13,848 bases of DNA, taken from positions 1 to 13,848 of the forward strand of contig JAHZHB010000115.1 in NCBI GenBank assembly GCA_019420465.1, written 5' to 3'. The stretch is from Lachnospiraceae bacterium (GTDB taxonomy: Bacteria; Bacillota; Clostridia; Lachnospirales; Lachnospiraceae). The notes under the pieces were generated by a model, which saw nothing but the letters and a program-made list of their open reading frames with translations, made no database searches and was not told the origin of the DNA. Shown here one piece after another: positions 1 through 7,414 of the stretch (positions are counted from its first letter, which is position 1; the number at the start of each line of letters is the position of its first letter). The position numbers and the translations under genes are program-made.

Positions 1-64
1 CCCTCATACCCTCGCAGGCAGAAGCAGCGCCCCGTTTTCGTCAACTTATCATAAACAGTAACAA

Positions 65-1198
65 TCAATAATCATCTTCCGAAAGATAATCCCCCTCATG
101 TTCATCGATTCCCGTATAATCTCCATCTGCATCCGTATCCTCCGGCAGAGAACCTTCGGCATCTGCGGCAGCATCATCCATAATCTCAGAATTCTGAGGA
201 ATAGAATCAGCAGCATCTTCTCCACTGTAGGAAACAATGGTTTCCTTATCTGCATCTTCATCGGTATTGTCAGCATTCAGATAAGCTTCGATAATAGAAG
301 AATTAAAGCTCAGTGCATCTGTTTTTCCAATCTCCTTCCAGTCAGAAGCATCTGTCAGCGTCAGAACGACAGGAATATCACGGATGTCTTCAGCAACATC
401 ACCTTCTTCATTGTAATAGCTTAAGTAGGTAAGCGCTGCCATCCCGGCCGGGATCTCATAACTGTAGGATGTTTCATAGGTATCGGCACTTTTGCCGACA
501 ATGTCACCACCAAGAGATACGGTCTTGTCTGAATGGTTGACAGCCAGAATGACAACGACAGGTGAATTATCACTGTCCAGCGTAGCTCCTTTGGCAATCA
601 GCTGAATATCGTTGGCATCGTAGAGCGTCTGACCATTCAGATCCAGATCCTGCACAAAACCCTCGGCATCTGCTGTGGATACTTTTAAGGTATCTGTTTC
701 AAAGACTTCTTCGGCGGAATCCATATCGTACACAGAAAGCTTAAACGTGATATCGGCAATCTTTTGGATGCCGGCTGTATTCAGATCTGTATTGGCAAAA
801 GACAGCGGCGTAAGCAGCTTCTGTCCGGCGGCAAGCTCCATATTGGCATTGCAGTCGAGGATAATGCCGTTAATCGAGGCAGATTCACAGACAAGATAAA
901 GGTTTTGCTTGCTTTTACTTTCAATATTAAGGAACAGATAGGTTCCGTCAGTATCGGAATCCAGACTGTCTGTGGAAATTGTCAGTGTGTCATTGGTAAA
1001 AATCTCCGCCGGTGTGATCGCGGAAAGCTCAGGCTGGGCATCATCTGTCAGGTCCAGATCACTGACAACTGAGCTGACAGCTACAACAGTAGAAGGGGAA
1101 GCCGGCGATGCAGCCGGATCACTTTCGCCTTTAGCCTGACAGCCGGTCAGACTGGCAGCTATAAGAACAAGTGACATATAATAAGCAGTTTTTCGCAT
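65..1198 (-). CDS. Putative secreted lipoprotein with two tandem beta-rich domains and an acidic C-terminal tail
   Basis: A 377-residue protein of unknown function. The N-terminus is a clear type II signal peptide: basic start (MRK), hydrophobic core, then the lipobox LTGC with Cys20 as the lipidated residue, so it should be anchored to the outer face of the membrane. A Ser/Ala/Pro linker (about 21-60) leads into two beta-strand-rich domains, about 62-173 and 190-296. They look like a tandem duplication: each opens with a D/N-rich strand pattern (FTNDTLTIST and LYDANDIQLI), followed by 'LDSD' and alternating hydrophobic strands. Residues 305-377 are strongly acidic (many D/E, ending YLSEDDY) and probably disordered. 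An AAGGAG ribosome site lies 6 nt before the ATG. It is divergent from the L,D-transpeptidase gene, which hints at a cell-wall role, but I do not recognise a family and infer no enzymatic activity. Confidence 0.85.
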   Translation of the reverse strand: MRKTAYYMSLVLIAASLTGCQAKGESDPAASPASPSTVVAVSSVVSDLDLTDDAQPELSAITPAEIFTNDTLTISTDSLDSDTDGTYLFLNIESKSKQNLYLVCESASINGIILDCNANMELAAGQKLLTPLSFANTDLNTAGIQKIADITFKLSVYDMDSAEEVFETDTLKVSTADAEGFVQDLDLNGQTLYDANDIQLIAKGATLDSDNSPVVVILAVNHSDKTVSLGGDIVGKSADTYETSYSYEIPAGMAALTYLSYYNEEGDVAEDIRDIPVVLTLTDASDWKEIGKTDALSFNSSIIEAYLNADNTDEDADKETIVSYSGEDAADSIPQNSEIMDDAAADAEGSLPEDTDADGDYTGIDEHEGDYLSEDDY

Positions 1199-1204
1199 AA
1201 AGAA

Positions 1205-1210
1205 CTCCTT
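1205..1210 (-). promoter_or_regulatory. Ribosome binding site of the lipoprotein gene
   Basis: Read on the minus strand this is AAGGAG, 6 nt upstream of the ATG at 1198. It supports that start, which is also the one giving a complete lipoprotein signal peptide. Confidence 0.8.
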
Positions 1211-1229
1211 TTTGTTAGAATTTTCAATT

Positions 1230-1258
1230 ATTATAGGGGATGTCAGATATCTTGTAAA
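1230..1258 (-). promoter_or_regulatory. SigmaA-type promoter of the lipoprotein gene
   Basis: On the minus strand: -35 TTTACA (1258-1253), a 17-nt spacer and a perfect -10 TATAAT (1235-1230). This is one mismatch from the full consensus with ideal spacing. Transcription should start near 1223, giving a short leader of about 25 nt before the start codon at 1198. Confidence 0.75.
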
Positions 1259-1289
1259 GAAAAATTAAGAATTCCTTAGAAAAATGAGG

Positions 1290-1318
1290 TGGTCAGAAAG
1301 GAAAAAATACGTTATACT
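1290..1318 (+). promoter_or_regulatory. Probable promoter of the L,D-transpeptidase gene
   Basis: TGGTCA (1290-1295), a 17-nt spacer and TATACT (1313-1318) match the sigmaA consensus at 4/6 and 5/6 positions. A start near 1325 would give a leader of almost 90 nt before the ATG at 1412. The promoter overlaps an upstream in-frame GTG (1289), which argues against that GTG being the translation start. A second TATACT at 1373-1378 has no acceptable -35. Confidence 0.45.
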
Positions 1319-1401
1319 AAAGAATATCTGAAGAAAAATATTGCAAATACAGGTATAGGAAGCTGGTGTATGTATACTATGCGATCTGTATTTGTTTATA
1401 T

Positions 1402-1408
1402 GGAGGGG
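1402..1408 (+). promoter_or_regulatory. Ribosome binding site fixing the L,D-transpeptidase start
   Basis: GGAGGGG sits a few bases ahead of ATG 1412 (GGAGG core to ATG: 5 nt). It is the only good site near the gene front and decides the start in favour of 1412. Confidence 0.8.
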
Positions 1409-1411
1409 AAA

Positions 1412-3616
1412 ATGAAGAGACGAGTATTAGCTGCATTTCTGACGGCGGCTGTAGCTGTGGAAACGATCGGAATGCCTCTTTGTACAATGGCCAGTGAGAT
1501 CTCAGGGGATCCGGCTTCTGCTGTTGAAGAGTCTGCAGAGTCATCCGGATCTGTTACAGAGGAGTCGGAAAGTTCTGTTGTATCTGAGGTAAAAGAACTG
1601 TCTGCGTTGGATGAGATATCTTCTGCAGTGGTCAGTGATGTGGAACCTGAGACAAAAAGTGAAGCCGCAGAGATCCTGCCGGAGACACCTGCACAGGAGG
1701 AGACAGAGGATTCAACAGTACCGGAAGCTGACAAAACAGAACCGGTTCTGTTAGAAGAACACATGCTTTATGCACATACAGATGCAGAAAAGAAAAATAT
1801 CCTTGTAAAATTTGGTGCTTTTGCAGAAGCAAAAGAGTATACATATGAGATCTGCGACAGTGAAGGAAATATCTTAAAGAAAGATACCTTAAATGTGGAA
1901 AAGACAGATGTTAAAGGTGATCTGGAAAAGGTATTCGAAGAAACGGATACATATGAGGGCAGTATTCAGACAGAGGATACATGGCCGGATGAAGTACAGC
2001 TCAGAGTATATGATAAAGCCGCTACATCTTATATTATGTGTGGATTGAAACAGGAAGAGCCGGTTTTAAATGCGGCAGCATCAGAGATCAGTGCAGATCA
2101 AAAAGTAGAGGTTGTCTGGACAAACGAAAAAGAATGTGATGGATACGTTGTTGAGCTTTTGAACAATAATGATCAGCTGCTGGACAGCCAGACGATGGAA
2201 AACGCTTCTGCCTGTATGTTTGCTGTTACAGAATCAGATCTGCATGTACAGATCACTCCGTACACGCAGGCAGAAAATGCTGAACCGGTATATTACACCG
2301 GTATCGCGACCGCGGTTGCGCCGATGGCGGCTGCAGCTGAGGAGAGTGTGGCAACGCAGGCAGCCGATGCGCCTGTAGCTGTACAGACTTTGGCTGTACC
2401 GGGCGGTATTGGCAGTGTTTCTGCCACAGCAGGAGATCAGCAGGTGACCTTAAACTGGAGCCCGGCAGAAAATGCAGCAGCATACAGAATCTATATCCGC
2501 AATCTGTCTACCGGTGCAATGGAATATCTGACCACAGTGGATACCACATACTGTACTGTCAATAATCTGCGAAGCGGCGTATCCTACTGGTTTGAGATCG
2601 AAGCTGTTGATACGGCACAGAATACCGGCGCGCGCTCCTATGCTGTAGAAGCTACTCCGTATATGACAGCCCCGGAAGCACCGACCGGACTTGCCGGCAA
2701 CAATGCCAACGGTGCTACAACACTGACATGGTATCCGAGCGGTATCGCCAGTGGATATGCAGTATACAGCTACGATTATTCCAAAAACCGTTATGTGGAG
2801 ATCGGCCGGACTACCGCAACTTCCTTTACGGATCAGGGTGCCGGAGCTACGGACAAACATAAATATCAGGTATATGCCTACCGTACAGAGGACAATGTAA
2901 ACTTCCTTTACAGCGCTACAGGTCCGGAGGTTCTGGTATATGGAGCAAAAACGGTCAGCACAGCACAGTCTGTCCGCCCGATCTATTATTCTGCAAAGAT
3001 CACACGTAAGACTGGTCTTTACAAAAAATTCCGTAAGGATGATACTAAGCAGGGTACGATCAAACCGGGTAAAAAGGTTACGATTATTTATCGTCGCTGG
3101 AAACAAAGTCTTGTATCTTATGCAGGAAAGAAGTATTATATCTACAATGGCGCAATGAGAGTTAACGGCCAGTCATATACAAGTAAAGATTATAGTACGC
3201 AGGCAAAGGAATACTTTGTCAATTCCAAAGGATATAAGAGTAAATCAAAGTATCTGATCTGGATCAGTACCTATACACAGCGTGTAAACGTATTCCAGGG
3301 TTCAAAAGGCAACTGGAAACTGATCCGTTCCGAGAAATGTGTAACCGGTAAGATGTCGACATATACTCCACTGGGTAAGTTTGATGTTACAAAAAAGAAA
3401 TATGCCCATTATTACGGCAGAAATTTCTATAAATATCTGACCTATTTCAGAGGAAACAATAAGATGCATACCCGTCCGGCCCGCAGAAAAGGTGGTAAGT
3501 ACCTGAATGCAACGATGGGTAAGCCGTTGTCTAATGGATGCGTACGTCTGACAGACAGTCTCGCCAAGTGGGTATATAATAATGTGCCGAAAAAGGCGAC
3601 TGTGTTAGTATATTAA
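1412..3616 (+). CDS. Secreted L,D-transpeptidase (YkuD domain) with fibronectin type III repeats
   Basis: A 734-residue exported enzyme expected to form 3-3 peptidoglycan cross-links or attach proteins to the wall. I chose ATG 1412 over the in-frame GTG at 1289. The ATG has a strong GGAGG site (1402-1406) and starts directly with a signal peptide (MKRRVLAAFLTAAVAV, cleavage likely near Ala27); the GTG has no ribosome site. Domains: acidic Ser/Glu/Val stalk (28-112), two beta-sandwich-like modules (about 115-210 and 215-305), Ala-rich linker, two fibronectin type III-like domains (about 330-418 and 420-510), a very basic SH3-like segment (about 524-586) and the YkuD catalytic domain (about 613-734). 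Catalytic motif: His686 (KMHTRP) and the nucleophile Cys710 in LSNGCVRL, with Asn where many family members have His. It ends eight codons after KWVYNNV, as family members usually do. Confidence 0.9.
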   Translation: MKRRVLAAFLTAAVAVETIGMPLCTMASEISGDPASAVEESAESSGSVTEESESSVVSEVKELSALDEISSAVVSDVEPETKSEAAEILPETPAQEETEDSTVPEADKTEPVLLEEHMLYAHTDAEKKNILVKFGAFAEAKEYTYEICDSEGNILKKDTLNVEKTDVKGDLEKVFEETDTYEGSIQTEDTWPDEVQLRVYDKAATSYIMCGLKQEEPVLNAAASEISADQKVEVVWTNEKECDGYVVELLNNNDQLLDSQTMENASACMFAVTESDLHVQITPYTQAENAEPVYYTGIATAVAPMAAAAEESVATQAADAPVAVQTLAVPGGIGSVSATAGDQQVTLNWSPAENAAAYRIYIRNLSTGAMEYLTTVDTTYCTVNNLRSGVSYWFEIEAVDTAQNTGARSYAVEATPYMTAPEAPTGLAGNNANGATTLTWYPSGIASGYAVYSYDYSKNRYVEIGRTTATSFTDQGAGATDKHKYQVYAYRTEDNVNFLYSATGPEVLVYGAKTVSTAQSVRPIYYSAKITRKTGLYKKFRKDDTKQGTIKPGKKVTIIYRRWKQSLVSYAGKKYYIYNGAMRVNGQSYTSKDYSTQAKEYFVNSKGYKSKSKYLIWISTYTQRVNVFQGSKGNWKLIRSEKCVTGKMSTYTPLGKFDVTKKKYAHYYGRNFYKYLTYFRGNNKMHTRPARRKGGKYLNATMGKPLSNGCVRLTDSLAKWVYNNVPKKATVLVY

Positions 3617-3628
3617 GAGAACGTTAAC

Positions 3629-3662
3629 AAAAAGCCAGTATATATACTGGCTTTTTGTTTTT
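3629..3662 (+). terminator. Rho-independent terminator after the L,D-transpeptidase gene
   Basis: Bases 3629-3656 form a perfect 14+14 palindrome, with a GCCAGT/ACTGGC core flanked by A and T runs, and more T residues follow to 3662. It begins 12 nt after the stop codon. The A/T symmetry means it could work in both directions, though no minus-strand gene ends here. Confidence 0.85.
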
Positions 3663-3688
3663 GTCGTGAAAAACGCAAAGTGATATGC

Positions 3689-3693
3689 AGGAG
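3689..3693 (+). promoter_or_regulatory. Ribosome binding site deciding the YfhO-family start
   Basis: AGGAG ends 6 nt before ATG 3700. The alternative in-frame ATG at 3685 has no purine-rich site before it and itself overlaps the approach to this one, so 3700 is preferred. Confidence 0.65.
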
Positions 3694-3699
3694 AGTGAG

Positions 3700-6600
3700 A
3701 TGAGATCAGAAAGAACACATACCGTAAAACAGATGGAGGAAATACTGCTTTTTATCTATGTGATGGCGATAAGCTGTCAGATTTTCGTGGATAAATCTTC
3801 CCGGCTGTTGTATTTTGTGGGAAATATGGGATGGTGTCTGGCCGGTGCGGGGATTTTTGTCGTTACCGGATATAAGGCGGTACTGTATCTGCAGAGAGAG
3901 ATTACGAGAAGAGAGCTCCTTTTACAGGGACTTATGTATTACGGGCTGTATGTCTTGACAGGTGTCGGTCGTTTTGTTCTGATCGATCAGGGCAGTTTCT
4001 GGGATGACATGATGCGTGTAGTCGCTTTTGTTTCTGTACCAAAGTTTTCAGAGGTGTTTTTTACGGCAGCTGTTTTACTGGTCGTGTGTGCTTTTGGCAA
4101 AAAGCTGATGGGCTTACTGTGTGCCAAAAAAAAGATCGTCTGGCTGGTTGCCGTTGCAGGCTTTTGCCTGATCTTCCTTTCTCAGACACAGATCCGATAT
4201 CCGTTAGTTACCATGTGGATCGGCGGAGACAGTTTCCGCTGTCTGCCGATAATGGTCTATCTCGGGTATTTTCTGCTTGGCTGTGGTATGGCGCAGCGAC
4301 AGGAGATGAAGGCAGGGCGTGTGATTGTCGCTGCATGTCTTGTGTATACGATTGTGCTTGTTTTCTGGCACAGGAGTGCATTGATAAAGGCAATGGATTT
4401 CCCTTTGCATTACTGGGAAGTACTTTTGCCGGCTGGCCTTCTGGTAATTCTTTTTGTGCTTTTAAAACAGCCTGAGACAGAGAAACTGTGCAGTCGTGTC
4501 CGTGAAAAGATACTTGGACAGGAAAAACAGGGCGATATGTTTCGGCAGACGGCGATATTTCTGTTGCTTGTCCATCTTTTGAGAGGAATGGGGCAGATAA
4601 AAAAATGCTCTAATCTCTGTACGATTGCCATATGTCTGGTATGTTTCCTGTTTTCGGTCCTTTGTCTGCGCCTGATCAAAACAGTGCAGACAAAAGGAGT
4701 CAGGGGCTTTTGCCGGGCGCATAGAAAGCTTTGTTACACTGTACTGTATACGTTGGGCTTTTGTCTGGTATTCAGTCTGGTCTATCTGCCATTCAGGGAA
4801 AACAATGCCAGTCTGATCTGGCGAAGAGACGGGATCTCGCAGTATTTCCCCCGGGCCATGTATTATGCAAAGTATGTCCGTGAGACGATTGGACAGTTCC
4901 TGCAGGGAAATTTCAATTTCAAAATGTATGATTTTACCCTGGGAATGGGTGACAGTGTGCCGGTGAAGCTTGAACCGCTGTACTGGCTGCATGCACTTTT
5001 TGCTCCTGAAGATATGGAGACAGGCTATGCTTTTGTCATGGTTGTACGGATGTACCTGTCGGGTCTCAGTATTTCGGCACTTTTGCTGTATCTGAAAAAA
5101 AGCTGGAAGATTACCTGGATCTGCAGTTATATCTACTGTTTCTCGGGCTATGTGCTGTATGCCTGCACGCGTCATGCGCAGTTTATGGTACCGTTTATTC
5201 TGCTTCCTTTGCTTGTAATCGCCGTGGAGGAGATCCTGCAAAAGAAAAAATGGGTTATGGGCTGTGTCCTGATCGCTCTTTCCCTGCTCTGTTCGTATTA
5301 TTTCCTGTATATGAATACGATCGCACTGTTTGTATACTTTATTGTGCGGTATGCATGTATGCCGAAAGAACAGAAAACCTGGAAAAATTTCTGGTCGTAT
5401 ATCGGCTGCTTTGCCGGAGCCTATATTCTGGGTATTGGCATGGGCAGCATGACGATCTTTACGTCTCTGTTTAATTATTTTGGTTCGGCCAGAACCGGAA
5501 GTGGAAATATAGCGGCAGAATCGTTGTGGTATTATAAAAAAGACTGGCTGAATGATCTGTATATGCAGCTGATCGCTCCGGGAGAGGGGCTGGGCTACTG
5601 GATGAAGCTGGGATTTGTTCCGGTAACACTGCTGGCACTTGTGGCGCTTTTTCTGCGCAAAAAGAAAAAGGAACTGAAAATCTGTACCGTTGCCTGCCTC
5701 ATCGGGCTTGTCTTTCCGGCATTTGCCTATCTGATGAGCGGCTTTGGCAGTGTGACAAACCGCTGGCTGTATATGCTGGCACTGGTTCTTACATTGGCTA
5801 CGGCAGAGTTTCTGTCGATGATTCCTTCGCTGACCAAAAGAGAACTTTCGGTATTGCTTCTGGCAATCGTGCCCTATTTTGTTCTTGCTATGTTCTACAG
5901 CAGATACGATACGGTATTTTTCCTGAAGGGGCTTGGCATGCTTCTGATGACATATATTGTTGTAGTGCTGTCGTCAAAAACGGTTGGTATCCTGAACAGC
6001 CGACAGATGCTGGCTGCCCTGAGCGTCCTGATCGTGCTTGGGCTGGCGATGAACGGAGATATGCTGTTTGGCATAAATGGCAATGCGGTTACGGAGGAGT
6101 ATGCAGAGAAAGGCAAAGCGGTTGAGGAGGCTGAAGCTGCCGCTATCAAAGCCTGTACAGATCTTAAAGATGATAGTTTTTATCGGGTGACAGAGGCGGA
6201 AACAGGACTTTACAATTACTGTGCTTCTTCAGCATTGGATGTTAATTCCATTTCCTATTTTAACAGTACGATGAATGGGCTGATACTGGATTTTGACAGG
6301 GTGCTTGGAAATGGAAGAAGCTGTATGGTGTATCAAAGTGATTTAAATAACCGTACGATGCTTAATGCGCTGGCTGCTGTAAAATATTATGGTGCCCGTG
6401 ATGATGAAAATGCTGAAGATCTTCTCCCTTATGGATATGAATTATATGAAAAAAAGGTTATAGATGATACTGCTTATGCTGTGTACAAAACAGATGCTAC
6501 CCTTCCTTTGACATACAGCTATGACCGTGTGATGATCATGGATGAACTGCTGGCACATCCGGTGGAGGAGCGACAGGAGCTTTTGTTGAAAAATGCTGTG

Positions 6601-7377
6601 GTTGAAGAGAAAACAGAAGTTTCTGCGTCGTATGATGCTGCGGAAGAATCGGTCAGCGGGTATGAAATTCAGCCTGAGGAGATACTGCTTGATGGTGCTG
6701 TGTGGGATGGAAATACGATCACGGGTGATGATAATGGTAAGGTTACCTTTGTATTAGATAAAATTCCTGATGCAGAAATATATTTTGTTTTTAAGGGAAA
6801 ATCTGTTTCACCTATAGAAAGCAGAGATCTGACACGATTGGGTGTCAAAAGTGATAATGGAACGTATGAGTATCTGATTCGTGAAGATCAGAATATCTAT
6901 CATATGGATTTTGATTCATATATGATTAATTTTGGCTACAGCAAAGAAGGTCTGGATACCGTGACACTGCAGTTTTATGGTCGGGGTATTCTTGAACTTG
7001 ATGACTGGATGCTGTGGTGCCAGCCAATGGATACCTATGAAAATGATCTTGAACATCTACGATCAGATATACTGCAAAATATGACTATGGAAAACAATAG
7101 GATTCATGGTACAATAACAGCAGAAAAAAATAAAATTCTTGCGTTTTCTATTCCATATCAGAAGGGCTGGACTGCTTATGTGGACGGAGAAAAACAGAAA
7201 CTGGTCAAAACAAATATAATGTACACAGGACTGGAAATCGCACCAGGTGAGCATGATATCCTGCTGGAATATGAGATGCCTGGTATTAAGTATGGACTGG
7301 TGGTTACGTCTTTTAGTATCCTTGTGTTTGTTATAGTTGTTGCATATGGAAAGATAAAAAAGAAACGTAAGGTATGA
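3700..7377 (+). CDS. YfhO-family GT-C membrane glycosyltransferase with extra N-terminal polytopic domain
   Basis: A 1225-residue polytopic membrane protein. From about residue 344 it reads as the YfhO family: a transmembrane helix, then an extracytoplasmic loop with RRDGISQYFPRA (Asp377, the place of the catalytic acid in GT-C enzymes), then many hydrophobic helices to about 780. A large extracytoplasmic domain (about 785-1195) follows, with the family's C-terminal signature KGWTAYVDGEK (from 1155) and APGEHDI, then a last helix and a KIKKKRKV tail. In Bacillus and Listeria, YfhO-type proteins transfer sugars from undecaprenyl phosphate to lipoteichoic acid, and the same role is inferred here because a CsbB/ArnC-like GT2 lies downstream. 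Residues 1-340 hold nine or ten further hydrophobic segments that are not part of a standard YfhO. They faintly resemble an acyltransferase-3 fold but lack its conserved histidine. The family call is firm; acceptor and sugar are not shown. Confidence 0.85.
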   Translation: MRSERTHTVKQMEEILLFIYVMAISCQIFVDKSSRLLYFVGNMGWCLAGAGIFVVTGYKAVLYLQREITRRELLLQGLMYYGLYVLTGVGRFVLIDQGSFWDDMMRVVAFVSVPKFSEVFFTAAVLLVVCAFGKKLMGLLCAKKKIVWLVAVAGFCLIFLSQTQIRYPLVTMWIGGDSFRCLPIMVYLGYFLLGCGMAQRQEMKAGRVIVAACLVYTIVLVFWHRSALIKAMDFPLHYWEVLLPAGLLVILFVLLKQPETEKLCSRVREKILGQEKQGDMFRQTAIFLLLVHLLRGMGQIKKCSNLCTIAICLVCFLFSVLCLRLIKTVQTKGVRGFCRAHRKLCYTVLYTLGFCLVFSLVYLPFRENNASLIWRRDGISQYFPRAMYYAKYVRETIGQFLQGNFNFKMYDFTLGMGDSVPVKLEPLYWLHALFAPEDMETGYAFVMVVRMYLSGLSISALLLYLKKSWKITWICSYIYCFSGYVLYACTRHAQFMVPFILLPLLVIAVEEILQKKKWVMGCVLIALSLLCSYYFLYMNTIALFVYFIVRYACMPKEQKTWKNFWSYIGCFAGAYILGIGMGSMTIFTSLFNYFGSARTGSGNIAAESLWYYKKDWLNDLYMQLIAPGEGLGYWMKLGFVPVTLLALVALFLRKKKKELKICTVACLIGLVFPAFAYLMSGFGSVTNRWLYMLALVLTLATAEFLSMIPSLTKRELSVLLLAIVPYFVLAMFYSRYDTVFFLKGLGMLLMTYIVVVLSSKTVGILNSRQMLAALSVLIVLGLAMNGDMLFGINGNAVTEEYAEKGKAVEEAEAAAIKACTDLKDDSFYRVTEAETGLYNYCASSALDVNSISYFNSTMNGLILDFDRVLGNGRSCMVYQSDLNNRTMLNALAAVKYYGARDDENAEDLLPYGYELYEKKVIDDTAYAVYKTDATLPLTYSYDRVMIMDELLAHPVEERQELLLKNAVVEEKTEVSASYDAAEESVSGYEIQPEEILLDGAVWDGNTITGDDNGKVTFVLDKIPDAEIYFVFKGKSVSPIESRDLTRLGVKSDNGTYEYLIREDQNIYHMDFDSYMINFGYSKEGLDTVTLQFYGRGILELDDWMLWCQPMDTYENDLEHLRSDILQNMTMENNRIHGTITAEKNKILAFSIPYQKGWTAYVDGEKQKLVKTNIMYTGLEIAPGEHDILLEYEMPGIKYGLVVTSFSILVFVIVVAYGKIKKKRKV

Positions 7378-7414
7378 ACTGAAAACTTAGATTCTATAAA
7401 TGGAGACACTACGA

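Noticed and set aside
1..64. Possible minus-strand gene start (ATG at 7-5) running off the left edge
   Set aside because: The purine-rich stretch before it is too close to the ATG and only two codons are visible, so nothing can be supported.
1289..1411. 41-codon N-terminal extension of the L,D-transpeptidase from GTG 1289
   Set aside because: There is no ribosome site, it overlaps the likely promoter, and it would bury the signal peptide inside the protein.
2450..3106. Long 218-codon minus-strand frame inside the transpeptidase gene
   Set aside because: Antisense to well-supported coding sequence, with low-quality, cysteine- and isoleucine-rich composition typical of shadow frames.
4462..5241. 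259-codon minus-strand frame inside the YfhO-type gene
   Set aside because: Opposite strand of a strongly supported membrane protein; the translation has no domain character and is a shadow.
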